Under the pieces are notes generated by a model. It worked only from the letters and a program-made list of their open reading frames with translations, did not search any database and was not told the DNA's origin. Below are positions 26,124 to 34,543 of a DNA stretch of 64,000 bases, in pieces. Each line of letters opens with the position of its first letter. Positions within the stretch are counted from its first letter, which is position 1. Location: the NCBI RefSeq assembly GCF_018860745.1, contig NZ_JAHKPY010000008.1:53533-117532 (forward strand), written 5' to 3'. The stretch comes from Zobellia uliginosa (lineage in GTDB: Bacteria; Bacteroidota; Bacteroidia; Flavobacteriales; Flavobacteriaceae). The translations under genes and the position numbers were made by a program.

Positions 26124-26573
26124 CTATTTAAATTTATCGAACAATATATTTAGTTGTTCCATTTCTTGATCTGATAGATTCTGAAGTAATTGGTCTTCAG
26201 CTTTGGACATAGATTCATCCATTTTTTTTAAAATGGATAATCCCTTTTTAGTTATACGTATTTCTATCTTTCGACGGTTCGAAGGGCAAACCTTTCTTTC
26301 TACATATTCTTTTAATAATAGTTTGTCCACCAAACGGGTGGTATTACTCATTTTAGTTACCATACGTTCATTTAATGTAGCAAGACTGGCAGGTTTTTCA
26401 TTTTGTCCCCTCAGTATGCGCAATACATTGAACTGTTGTAAGGATACCCCATGAGGTTTTAAAGCAGCGTTCAAGGCCGCGTTGACCGCGTTGTTTACCA
26501 ATAAAAAGTGAATTAGCGTCTTACTCTTTAGAGGGATTTTTTTATCGGTCTTTAAAATATTCTCAACATTCAT
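26124..26573 (-). CDS. MarR-family transcriptional regulator
   Basis: 149 residues of winged-helix fold: LQQFNVLRILRGQ (helix 2-3), PASLATLNERMVTKMSNTTR as the HTH with recognition helix, and ERKVCPSNRRKIEIRIT as the wing with its DxR-like turn. MarR proteins usually repress their own operon and release DNA on binding a small phenolic or lipid-like ligand or on cysteine oxidation. One Cys (VCPSNRR) is in the wing. It precedes yceI in one transcription unit. A perfect 12-bp palindrome overlapping its promoter is the likely operator. Confidence 0.93.
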   Translation of the reverse strand: MNVENILKTDKKIPLKSKTLIHFLLVNNAVNAALNAALKPHGVSLQQFNVLRILRGQNEKPASLATLNERMVTKMSNTTRLVDKLLLKEYVERKVCPSNRRKIEIRITKKGLSILKKMDESMSKAEDQLLQNLSDQEMEQLNILFDKFK

Positions 26574-26586
26574 GTCGCTACAACTA

Positions 26587-26598
26587 TTGTATATACAA
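26587..26598. promoter_or_regulatory. Palindromic operator, probably for the MarR regulator
   Basis: TTGTATATACAA is a perfect 12-bp palindrome, 14 bp in front of the marR start codon and overlapping the candidate -7 element. Size and TTG/CAA ends fit MarR-type sites; binding is inferred. Confidence 0.55.
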
Positions 26599-26603
26599 AT
26601 GTA
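26596..26603 (-). promoter_or_regulatory. Candidate -7 promoter element for marR-yceI
   Basis: The minus strand reads TACATTTG (TAnnTTTG), 22 nt before the marR ATG, overlapping the palindrome by three bases. No TTG is seen at the -33 spacing. Confidence 0.45.
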
Positions 26604-26684
26604 TAATGAATGTTTGGTGTGGTAAAATATTATGAAGGTAAAATTTTGTTAAATAATTAGGAAAAGCTTTTGAGCCAAAATCCG

Positions 26685-26692
26685 TAATTTTG
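26685..26692 (+). promoter_or_regulatory. Candidate -7 promoter element for the rhodanese gene
   Basis: TAATTTTG is an exact TAnnTTTG match 41 nt before the ATG at 26734. The nearest TTG upstream (26670-26672) is only 12 bp away, shorter than usual, so support is partial. Confidence 0.35.
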
Positions 26693-26733
26693 AATTTTAA
26701 TTGATATGCGCAGTAGCGATAAAAAATAATATT

Positions 26734-27045
26734 ATGAATTTATCACAAGAAGAGTGGGAAGAGCAGTTGGCTAAAGATGACAATGCGTTTGTCTTAGATG
26801 TTAGAACTCCAGAAGAAATAGAAGAAGGGTATATTCCTAATTCTACAAATATAGATTTTTACCTTGGACAAGATTTCTTGAACGAGATAGAAAAACTTGA
26901 TAAAACCAAGAACTACTATGTGTATTGCCGCAGCGGTAACCGAAGTGGTCAGGCGTGTGCTATTATGAACAGTGTTGGTATTGAAAATGCATATAACCTT
27001 GAGGGTGGTTTCATGAATTGGAACGGTGCCGTAGAAGGGGAGTAG
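26734..27045 (+). CDS. Single-domain rhodanese-like protein
   Basis: 103 residues form one rhodanese domain, with the active-site loop YCRSGNRSGQ whose Cys would carry a persulfide. The six-residue loop (CRSGNR) is typical of sulfurtransferases rather than Cdc25-like phosphatases. The N-terminal WEEQLAKDDNAFVLDVRTPEE includes the conserved LDVR. I start at MNLSQEEW; the extension back to a TTG at 26701 has no family support. No signal peptide, so cytoplasmic. The donor and acceptor are unknown. Confidence 0.9.
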   Translation: MNLSQEEWEEQLAKDDNAFVLDVRTPEEIEEGYIPNSTNIDFYLGQDFLNEIEKLDKTKNYYVYCRSGNRSGQACAIMNSVGIENAYNLEGGFMNWNGAVEGE

Positions 27046-27193
27046 TTGTTTCCTTGACAACTGTTAGGATTATCTCTTAGCAAAATTACAATGAAGTCTT
27101 TAATGGGTACTATAATAGGTGTTCAATAAAGACTTTTTTAGTTTTTGCGTTTTTTGTGTCTAAATTGTACATTCCAAAAATAAACCATTTGCT

Positions 27194-28468
27194 ATGCGCG
27201 AAGACCTTCTCCATTTTATTTGGAAGTATAAAAAATTGAAGCTTACAGATTTAATAACTACTAAAGGAGAACGTTTGCTTCTTTTGGATTTTGGGACTCA
27301 TAACCATTTAGCAGGCCCTGATTTCTTTAACGCTAAAATAGATATTGAGGGTCAATTATGGGCAGGTAATGTTGAGATGCATTTAAAATCTTCGGATTGG
27401 TATGCGCATCATCACGAAGAAGATGACAACTATAATAATGTAATATTGCATGTGGTTTGGGAAGATGATGTTGAAGTTTTTAGAAACGATAATAGTACTA
27501 TACCTACTCTAGAACTGTGTAAGTACATTTCGTTGCAGCTACTGCAATCCTATCAAAAGTTGTTTGAAAAGAAAGACGTCGGTTTTATCAATTGCGAAAA
27601 AGACCTTAAAGAAGTTGATGGTTTTTTAGTTAACAGCTGGTTAGAGCGATTGTACTTTGAACGACTAGAGGACAAAGCGGATTTTATCTTTGAGCTTTTA
27701 AAAAAATCAAATAACGATTGGGAGCAGGTACTATTTACCATGCTTTTAAAAACTTTTGGACTGAAAATAAACGGAGCGTCTTTTTTAAGCCTCGGGGCTG
27801 CTATGGAATTCCCTGTTTTTAGGAAGCAGCGGGAAAATATATTTCAGATGGAGAGTCTGCTGTTTGGTATGGCACATTTACTGGAAGAAAATGAGGTTTT
27901 AGATGAGCATTATATTCAATTGAAAAAAGAATTTGCGTATCAGAAGAAAAAATACGGTTTAAAAAATGAAAGTGTTCTTAAACCTCAATTCTTTAAACTT
28001 AGACCCCCTAATTTTCCAACTATCCGTTTATCGCAATTGGCTAATTTATACGCTTTGCATTCGTCTCTATTTCAAAAAGTAATTTCAGCATCAAGTCTAG
28101 ATGAGATGTACCTACTATTTAAGGTTTCGGCTAGTACATACTGGTATACCCATTATACCTTTGGTAAAGAATCAAAAAAGAGTAGTAAGAAGCTAACATC
28201 AAAATTTATAGATCTCTTAATCGTAAATGTAATTCTACCACTGCAATTTTGTTATGCCAAATATCAAGGTAAGGAATGCAATGAGCACATAAGTAATATC
28301 ATATCAAATATTAAAAGAGAGGAAAACACAGTCATCCGTAATTTTAAAGTTCATGGTCTTTCTGCTTCAAATGCTCAAGAAAGTCAGTCATTATTGCAAT
28401 TGTATAATTTTTACTGTACGCAAAACAAATGTTTACAATGTGCAATTGGCACTAATTTATTAAGCTGA
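27194..28468 (+). CDS. DUF2851 family protein
   Basis: A 424-residue cytoplasmic protein with the N-terminal signature LHFIWKYKKL and DFGTHNHLAGPDFFNAKI, then WAGNVEMHLKSSDWYAHHH, which are hallmarks of DUF2851, a Bacteroidota-enriched family. The early GPDF/E/K pattern (GPDFFNAKI, GNVEMHLK) looks like a PD-(D/E)XK nuclease-type core, but that is my inference. The C-terminus has a cluster of four Cys (FYCTQNKCLQCAIG), possibly a metal site. No function is known to me. It stands alone between rhodanese and pspC. Confidence 0.8.
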   Translation: MREDLLHFIWKYKKLKLTDLITTKGERLLLLDFGTHNHLAGPDFFNAKIDIEGQLWAGNVEMHLKSSDWYAHHHEEDDNYNNVILHVVWEDDVEVFRNDNSTIPTLELCKYISLQLLQSYQKLFEKKDVGFINCEKDLKEVDGFLVNSWLERLYFERLEDKADFIFELLKKSNNDWEQVLFTMLLKTFGLKINGASFLSLGAAMEFPVFRKQRENIFQMESLLFGMAHLLEENEVLDEHYIQLKKEFAYQKKKYGLKNESVLKPQFFKLRPPNFPTIRLSQLANLYALHSSLFQKVISASSLDEMYLLFKVSASTYWYTHYTFGKESKKSSKKLTSKFIDLLIVNVILPLQFCYAKYQGKECNEHISNIISNIKREENTVIRNFKVHGLSASNAQESQSLLQLYNFYCTQNKCLQCAIGTNLLS

Positions 28469-28547
28469 AATGGTTAAATTTGATTTTGAGTATTTTGGAA
28501 AAAGTACTTTGATAGACTTTACCACTAGTTAGTTTCAAAACTTTGTT

Positions 28548-28775
28548 ATGAATATCTTCTATAAATTACTTTATTATTTTCAAAAACGAGGTTTTGAGGT
28601 ATGTCGTAGAATAGCCGAAAGATTAGGGATACGGGCTAGGGTGGTCAGAACATCGTTTATTTACCTAGCTTTCGTAACTCTAGGTTTTGGTTTTGCACTA
28701 TATTTATTTTTGGCCTTTTGGTTGCGTATTAAGGACTTGGTGTATACTAAGCGTACTTCTGTATTTGATTTATGA
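28548..28775 (+). CDS. PspC-domain small membrane protein
   Basis: 75 residues with the PspC pattern: an amphipathic helix (FEVCRRIAERLGIRARVVRTSF) followed by one membrane-spanning segment (~38-60). PspC domains in other bacteria sense envelope stress. Its stop overlaps the start of the K+ channel gene by 4 nt (ATGA), so the two are translationally coupled, which suggests that it may be an accessory subunit or sensor of the channel. That partnership is inference. Confidence 0.75.
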   Translation: MNIFYKLLYYFQKRGFEVCRRIAERLGIRARVVRTSFIYLAFVTLGFGFALYLFLAFWLRIKDLVYTKRTSVFDL

Positions 28776-29785
28776 GAGTAACACAATTCTTTCAATCTAG
28801 AATGAATATCGCGCTGACGTTAATGTTCAGTGTGTTGTTAATTGGCGTTTTTGGGTATCGCTTCTTATCTGATCTTACCTGGGTGGACGCACTTTACATG
28901 ACCATAATTACCGTTACCACTGTTGGTTTTTCCGAAGTAGGGCCAATGGATACCCAAGAGAAATTATTCACAGTGGTATTGATTATACTTAGTATTTTCA
29001 TTTTTGCATTTGCAATCTCAGTCATTACCGAATATATTTTGAGTAGAAATTCACTACAAGAACTAAAAAAGAAAAAAGTGAAAAATAAAATTGACAACTT
29101 AACCAATCATGTTATTGTTTGTGGTTTTGGTAGAAATGGTATGCAAGCAGTAGAGAGACTAAAAGCATATGATAAACCCTTTGTAGTAATAGAGAGGGAT
29201 AAAGAGGTAATTGAAAAGTACGACGAGGATTTTTTGTTCGTAGAGGGCGATGCCAATGAAGATGAGATTTTACATGAAGCTGGACTTAACCGAGCACGCT
29301 ATTTGATAACGGCGCTTCCAGATGATGCAGCAAATTTATTTGTGGTGCTTTCAGCAAGACAACTAAATAAAGATTTATTTATAGTTACTAGAGCTTCATT
29401 GGTCAACTCCCAGAAAAAATTGCTTTTGGCCGGAGCAAATAAGGTTATCATGCCCGATAAAATTGGAGGAGATCACATGGCTTCGTTAATTGTCATGCCA
29501 GACCTTATTACTTTTATGGATAAGTTGGGCGTTGAGGGTGAACATACGACTAATTTGGAAGAAGTTGCAATTGAGGATTTTAAAGATCAGGTTGAATGTA
29601 ATTCTCTAAGGGACCTAGACCTCAGAAAGAGAACCGGATGTACTATAATTGGTTATATAGAGCCAAATGGAAATTACATTATCAACCCTGAAGCAGATTT
29701 GCAATTACAACCTAAAAGCAAGGTAATTGTTTTAGGTAGACCAGAACAGATAAGAAAATTGAACGAAATGTTTCAGATAGGCTAG
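28772..29785 (+). CDS. Potassium channel with RCK (TrkA-N/TrkA-C) domains
   Basis: A 337-residue two-helix channel: TM1 ~12-32, pore helix and selectivity filter TVTTVGFSEVGP near residue 47-58 (TVGF in place of TVGY), TM2 ~65-90, then an RCK domain with Rossmann motif VIVCGFGRNGMQAVERL (~111-127) and a TrkA-C domain (~250-335). Such MthK-like proteins form tetramers gated by nucleotides or Ca2+. The start overlaps pspC by 4 nt. The TVGF filter is seen in some K+ channels, so K+ selectivity is likely but not proven. Confidence 0.93.
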   Translation: MRVTQFFQSRMNIALTLMFSVLLIGVFGYRFLSDLTWVDALYMTIITVTTVGFSEVGPMDTQEKLFTVVLIILSIFIFAFAISVITEYILSRNSLQELKKKKVKNKIDNLTNHVIVCGFGRNGMQAVERLKAYDKPFVVIERDKEVIEKYDEDFLFVEGDANEDEILHEAGLNRARYLITALPDDAANLFVVLSARQLNKDLFIVTRASLVNSQKKLLLAGANKVIMPDKIGGDHMASLIVMPDLITFMDKLGVEGEHTTNLEEVAIEDFKDQVECNSLRDLDLRKRTGCTIIGYIEPNGNYIINPEADLQLQPKSKVIVLGRPEQIRKLNEMFQIG

Positions 29786-29895
29786 TACTAACCTACGTTA
29801 ATTGAACATTATTATTTGATTGTGTTACTATTTTTTAAGATATTGCCGAAATTGTGTTAAACCCTTGATACAATACTGAACCCACAAAGATACAT

Positions 29896-31968
29896 ATGAA
29901 GAAATTTACCTTATCGTTTTTCTTACTACTTAGTGTAGTAGCCTTTTCTCAGGAACTTGTTGTAAAAGGCAAAGTTTACAATCCATCATCGCAAATTAAT
30001 GATGGTGTAGTTGAGGTAGATGTTACAGGAGGAACCCCTCCTTATATTTATAAATGGAGCAATCAATCTACTCCATTATCTTCAAAAAGAGCAAGCGGAC
30101 TAGTGGAAGGTGTGCCATATACTGTTTTAGTTACGGATGCAGCAGGTAATTCTCAAACAAAAGTATTTGAAGTAGAGACAGGGGCAATAGCTGAGGTTTT
30201 TAACGGTACCATGACGCCTGCGGTAGGAGCGCTGGGTTCTATACTTTTCTGGGATCCATTTGCTGCCATAGGAATATACGATCCTGTTGTTTATGCGGAT
30301 GTAAAATTGATAGGCACCCCGGGATGGACAAACGATATTCAAAATAGATTTGTACTTAAAAAATGGCTTAAGCCAGAAGGTGCTAAAGTTAAAAAAGGAG
30401 AAAATATTGCAATTATATCTAGCAATGACGAGGAAGATCTTACGGTTTCTGCAACCGCTACGGGTGAGTTAAAGTACTTGGTAGCAGAAGGAAAAGTAAT
30501 TTACAATTCCGAAAATGCTAAACACGTTATAGAACAAGGGGCACACTATTTGGCTGAAATTAAGTATGATGAGCCTTTAGTAATGACGCATCCTAATGGA
30601 GATCCTATAACCAATGGTATTTCATTTATTGTAATCTGGTTGGTGTTAGGAGCAACATTCTTTACAATTAGAATGGGCTTTATTAATATTAAAGGATTTA
30701 GGCATTCCATAGATCTTGCTAAAGGTAAATATGATGATCCGGATGCACCTGGTCAGGTTACCCATTTTCAGGCGTTGGCTACAGCAGTTTCAGGAACTGT
30801 TGGTTTGGGGAATATTGCCGGTGTTGCGGTTGCGGTATCATTAGGTGGTGCAGGTGCTACCTTTTGGATGATTGTCTGTGGTTTGTTAGGAATGTCTTCC
30901 AAGTTTGTAGAATGTACATTGGGTGTGAAATATAGAGATATATTACCTGATGGAAGAGTTTTTGGAGGTCCGATGAACTATTTAAGATATGGACTGGAAA
31001 AGCGTAATATGAAAGGTTTCGGTAAGGTCCTAGCTGGGTTATTTGCTGTTTTGGCCATTGGAGCTTCCTTTGGTGGTGGTAATATGTTTCAGGCCAACCA
31101 ATCTTTTGAGCAATTAGCGGGTCAGTTTCCGGCATTGGTAGGTCATGGATTTTGGTTTGGTGTAGTTACGGCTATCCTTGTAGGTGTTGTGATTATAGGA
31201 GGGATAAATAGTATTGCAAAGGTAACCGGTAGGGTTGTTCCTATCATGGCCTCAATTTATATTATTGCGGCTTTGGCCGTAATTATAATGAACATACAAA
31301 ATATTGGACCTGCATTTACGGCAATATTTGATGGAGCTTTTAGTCCATCAGCTCTTAAAGGGGGAATAATTGGTGTTTTGGTAATTGGCTTTCAAAGAGC
31401 AGCTTTCTCCAATGAAGCAGGTGTTGGTTCTGCTGCCATAGCACATAGTACCGCAAAAACTAATCATCCTCCTTCAGAGGGTTTTGTAGCGCTTCTTGAG
31501 CCTTTTCTTGATACGGTAGTTGTTTGTACACTTACTGCACTTGTACTTATTTTTACAGGTATGCATGAGGTAGAGGGTATGGCGGGAGCGCAATTAACGT
31601 CAGATGCTTTTGGTAGCCAGATTTCATGGTTCCCTTACGTGTTGGCTTTAGCGGTATTTCTTTTCGCTTTTTCTACTATGATTTCATGGTCTTATTACGG
31701 TATGCGTGCATGGACTTACCTTTTTGGAAAAAGTAAAAAATCAGAGATGATCTATAAAATGCTTTTCTTGGTATTTGTAGTTATAGGCGCTTCTGTAAGT
31801 TTAGGTGCGGTATTGGATTTTTCAGATATGATGATTCTGGCCATGTCCTTCCCGAATATTATAGGTCTTTATATAATGTCTGGTGAAGTTAAACGCGATT
31901 TAGGGGTGTACTGGAAGAAATTAAAGGCTAATGAGCTTTTTCAAAAACAAGTAACCGCTAAGGAATAA
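29896..31968 (+). CDS. Alanine/glycine:cation symporter (AGCS) with periplasmic extension
   Basis: Residues ~240-690 are a sodium:alanine symporter of the AGCS family, with [34 protein letters not shown] and [16 protein letters not shown]. The first ~239 residues are unusual: a signal peptide ([19 protein letters not shown]), an SprB/Ig-like beta domain (~22-95, [13 protein letters not shown]) and a biotinyl/lipoyl-like hammerhead (~150-215, [32 protein letters not shown]) lacking the modified Lys motif. AGCS proteins are usually 450-550 residues. The reading frame is open throughout, so this is a true fusion rather than two genes. Substrate by family: alanine or glycine with Na+. Confidence 0.92.
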   Translation: MKKFTLSFFLLLSVVAFSQELVVKGKVYNPSSQINDGVVEVDVTGGTPPYIYKWSNQSTPLSSKRASGLVEGVPYTVLVTDAAGNSQTKVFEVETGAIAEVFNGTMTPAVGALGSILFWDPFAAIGIYDPVVYADVKLIGTPGWTNDIQNRFVLKKWLKPEGAKVKKGENIAIISSNDEEDLTVSATATGELKYLVAEGKVIYNSENAKHVIEQGAHYLAEIKYDEPLVMTHPNGDPITNGISFIVIWLVLGATFFTIRMGFINIKGFRHSIDLAKGKYDDPDAPGQVTHFQALATAVSGTVGLGNIAGVAVAVSLGGAGATFWMIVCGLLGMSSKFVECTLGVKYRDILPDGRVFGGPMNYLRYGLEKRNMKGFGKVLAGLFAVLAIGASFGGGNMFQANQSFEQLAGQFPALVGHGFWFGVVTAILVGVVIIGGINSIAKVTGRVVPIMASIYIIAALAVIIMNIQNIGPAFTAIFDGAFSPSALKGGIIGVLVIGFQRAAFSNEAGVGSAAIAHSTAKTNHPPSEGFVALLEPFLDTVVVCTLTALVLIFTGMHEVEGMAGAQLTSDAFGSQISWFPYVLALAVFLFAFSTMISWSYYGMRAWTYLFGKSKKSEMIYKMLFLVFVVIGASVSLGAVLDFSDMMILAMSFPNIIGLYIMSGEVKRDLGVYWKKLKANELFQKQVTAKE

Positions 31969-31987
31969 TTTGCCTTTTATATAGCGG

Positions 31988-32884
31988 ATGAAAAATTTTA
32001 AATCCCACTTTAGATTCAATAAACAGGAACGAAGTGGGGTTTTTTATTTGTTGTTTATAATTGTAGGACTACAAGTAGCATACTTTGCTTTCCGCTATTC
32101 GGAACCTGTAGACAGTAATGATAGTTTTCAAGAGGATGTACAACTTCAACTTCAAATAGACAGTCTTAAGGCCAGGGCACAAAAAAAAGACGCTGTTAAG
32201 ATTTATCCTTTCAATCCTAATTTTATTACAGACTATAAAGGGTATACATTAGGTATGTCTTTAGAGGAAATAGATAGACTGCATCATTTTAGAAAAGAAG
32301 GGAAATTTGCCAATTCTGCTGAAGACTTTCAAAAAGTCACACTAATTTCCGATTCATTACTTCAAGCTATTTCTCCATATTTTAAGTTTCCTGAATGGAC
32401 AAAGGGTAAAACAAAATCTACGTCATCCTACGCAACGTCAAGTAAAGAAAAAAGGCAATCTGCTCAAACGAGCGATTCAAGTAGTGCTATTTCTGATATA
32501 AATTTGGCAATGGCAGAAGATCTACGTGAAATTAATGGAATAGGAGAGAAGTTATCGGCTAGAATTATAAAATTTAGAGATAGGTTAGGAGGGTTTTTGG
32601 TCAATGATCAATTGTATGATGTGTATGGTTTAGAACCAGAGGTTGTAGTACGCACTTTAAAGAGGTTTCAAGTGATTAAAAAGCCAATAATCGAGAAAAT
32701 TAACATTAACACTGCATCAGCTAAAAAACTTTCAAAATTAGTATATCTTCAAAAACATGTCTCTGAGAGCATAGTAAATTACAGAAGTGACAACGGAACC
32801 ATACTTTCTTTTGATGAATTATCAAAAATAGAAAATTTTCCAGTGGAGAAGATTGATAGAATTAAGTTATATTTGATCCTATAA
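31988..32884 (+). CDS. Membrane-anchored helix-hairpin-helix (ComEA-like) protein
   Basis: 298 residues with one transmembrane helix (~18-36) and then three HhH-type units: ~68-125 (GYTLGMSLEEIDRLHHF), ~167-225 (INGIGEKLSARIIKFRDRLGGF) and ~232-298 (ININTASAKKLSKL). A low-complexity Ser/Thr/Lys linker lies at ~130-165. ININTASA-type units are typical of ComEA, which binds DNA in the periplasm for uptake, but no other competence gene is near. It follows the symporter by 19 nt and precedes the acyl-CoA dehydrogenase by 11 nt. Confidence 0.82.
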   Translation: MKNFKSHFRFNKQERSGVFYLLFIIVGLQVAYFAFRYSEPVDSNDSFQEDVQLQLQIDSLKARAQKKDAVKIYPFNPNFITDYKGYTLGMSLEEIDRLHHFRKEGKFANSAEDFQKVTLISDSLLQAISPYFKFPEWTKGKTKSTSSYATSSKEKRQSAQTSDSSSAISDINLAMAEDLREINGIGEKLSARIIKFRDRLGGFLVNDQLYDVYGLEPEVVVRTLKRFQVIKKPIIEKININTASAKKLSKLVYLQKHVSESIVNYRSDNGTILSFDELSKIENFPVEKIDRIKLYLIL

Positions 32885-32895
32885 ATTTAATTGGA

Positions 32896-34065
32896 ATGCA
32901 AAGCATGTACTTTACGGAAGAACATCAATTATTTAGAGAGAGTCTCCGGGATTTTTTAAAGAAAGAAGTTGTACCTCATATAGAAAAATGGGAAGCTTCG
33001 GGAACCATTGAATCGTTCATATGGGAAAAGTTTGGTGAGATGGGGTATTTTGGCCTTGCAACTCCAGAAACTTATGGTGGTTTAGGCTTGGACCTTTTCT
33101 ATACCGTAATATTTTTGGAAGAACTTCAAAGAATAAATTCCGGCGGTTTTGCCGCTGCTATGTGGGCACATGAGTATTTGGCAATGACCCATTTGAATAA
33201 GAATGCGAATGATGAGCAGAAAAAAGCATATTTAACGCCTAGTGTAAATGGCAAAAAAATAGGTTGCCTTGGTGTTACAGAACCTTTTGGGGGTAGTGAT
33301 GTTGCGGGTATGCGAACAACGGCTGTAAGAGAAGGTGATCATTATATAATTAACGGCTCTAAGACTTTTATTACTAATGGAGTGTATGGAGATTACTGTA
33401 TTCTTGCTGCTAAGACAAATCCGTCTGCAGGAAATAAAGGTATAAGTATCTTTATAGTTGATTTGGATAAAGAAGGAGTTTCTTCTAACAAGTTGAATAA
33501 ATTAGGTTGGCGAGCATCGGATACTGCAGAACTTGCTTTTGATAATGTAAAGGTTCCTGTTGGTAATTTAATGGGTGAGGAGGGAAAAGGTTTCACTTTT
33601 ATAATGGAAGCCTTTGCTTTGGAGCGTTTGGTTATGGGTATTAACGCCCATGCAAGAGCAGAGTATGCTTTGGAGTATGCGTTGCAATACATGTCTGAAA
33701 GGGAAACATTCGGTAAATCTATAAATCAATATCAGGCATTACGTCATAAACTGGTTGACTTGCATGCAGATATGGATATATGTAAGCAATATAATTACGG
33801 AGTAGCATATAAAATGGGCAGGGGAGAATATGTAGTTCGTGAAGCAACCATTTCTAAATTAAAGTCTACCGAAATGGCCGATAAGGTCGCGTATGACTGT
33901 CTACAGTTTTTAGGCGGTTACGGTTATATAGAAGATTATCCTATGGCTCGTATGTTTAGGGATAGTCGTTTGGGGCCTATAGGGGGTGGAACTTCTGAAA
34001 TTCTGAAGGAAATAATTGCAAAAATTGTCATAGATAAAAAAGAGTACAGAATGCCAAAGGGATAG
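32896..34065 (+). CDS. Acyl-CoA dehydrogenase
   Basis: A 389-residue FAD flavoprotein with the family signatures CLGVTEPFGGSDVAGM (FAD-binding middle domain) and, near the C-terminus, LQFLGGYGYIEDYPMARMFRD and GPIGGGTSEI. It oxidises acyl-CoA to enoyl-CoA; the chain-length or glutaryl specificity cannot be fixed by eye. No electron-transfer flavoprotein genes lie nearby. An alternative start 9 nt downstream (MYFTEEH) is possible. Confidence 0.93.
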   Translation: MQSMYFTEEHQLFRESLRDFLKKEVVPHIEKWEASGTIESFIWEKFGEMGYFGLATPETYGGLGLDLFYTVIFLEELQRINSGGFAAAMWAHEYLAMTHLNKNANDEQKKAYLTPSVNGKKIGCLGVTEPFGGSDVAGMRTTAVREGDHYIINGSKTFITNGVYGDYCILAAKTNPSAGNKGISIFIVDLDKEGVSSNKLNKLGWRASDTAELAFDNVKVPVGNLMGEEGKGFTFIMEAFALERLVMGINAHARAEYALEYALQYMSERETFGKSINQYQALRHKLVDLHADMDICKQYNYGVAYKMGRGEYVVREATISKLKSTEMADKVAYDCLQFLGGYGYIEDYPMARMFRDSRLGPIGGGTSEILKEIIAKIVIDKKEYRMPKG

Positions 34066-34158
34066 TTTATAAAAATTTTTAAGAGCAAATATTTTTTCTT
34101 TGTTAGCTATTTTATAGTATAATTAGAAAATTGTAGTGCCCAATTGTAAATTTGTTTA

Positions 34159-34166
34159 TATCTTTG
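34159..34166 (+). promoter_or_regulatory. Candidate -7 promoter element for rpsU
   Basis: TATCTTTG is an exact TAnnTTTG match 34 nt before the rpsU ATG. The closest TTG elements upstream are 12 or 25 bp away, outside the usual window. Confidence 0.45.
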
Positions 34167-34183
34167 CCGCTTTAATCATTAAG

Positions 34184-34191
34184 AAAGGAGG
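34184..34191 (+). promoter_or_regulatory. Strong Shine-Dalgarno sequence of rpsU
   Basis: AAAGGAGG lies 9 nt before the rpsU ATG and is nearly a perfect complement of the 16S 3' tail. Bacteroidota genes seldom carry one, because bS21 with bS18 and bS6 hides the anti-Shine-Dalgarno in these ribosomes. In Flavobacterium johnsoniae ribosomes lacking bS21 favour rpsU through such a site. That the same autoregulation works here is inferred. Confidence 0.85.
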
Positions 34192-34200
34192 TTGTAGCCA

Positions 34201-34395
34201 ATGTTAATTATACCAGTAAAAGAAGGAGAAAACATCGATCGGGCTTTGAAACGTTTCAAGCGTAAATTCGATAAAACGGGTACGATGCGCAGATTGCGTA
34301 AGCGTCAACAATTTTCAAAACCTTCCGTTGAGCGCAGAGCGCAGATACAGAAAGCAGAATACATTCAAGGTTTAAGAGATAAAGAAGAAATCTAG
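34201..34395 (+). CDS. rpsU: 30S ribosomal protein bS21
   Basis: 64 residues beginning MLIIPVKEGENIDRALKRFKRKF and rich in Arg and Lys, the normal bS21 pattern and length. In Bacteroidota ribosomes its C-terminal part folds over the anti-Shine-Dalgarno, which explains why most genes in this window lack that element. It has its own predicted -7 element, the strong Shine-Dalgarno at 34184-34191 and a terminator 26 nt after the stop, so it forms a separate unit. Confidence 0.97.
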   Translation: MLIIPVKEGENIDRALKRFKRKFDKTGTMRRLRKRQQFSKPSVERRAQIQKAEYIQGLRDKEEI

Positions 34396-34420
34396 TAAAG
34401 CTTGTTTAGTGTACAAATAA

Positions 34421-34448
34421 AAAAATCCCATCTAATGATGGGATTTTT
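34421..34448 (+). terminator. Terminator after rpsU
   Basis: A 12-bp perfect inverted repeat (AAAAATCCCATC, loop TAAT, complement) running into a T-rich tract. The A-run on the other side makes it usable in both directions. Confidence 0.9.
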
Positions 34449-34543
34449 TTTTGGTCGTACATTTAAGAGTCAAATTACAATCCTTAACTTATCTTCACGT
34501 TGTTACATCTGCTCGTTATAGCCAACTTCACTAACTTAGTATT

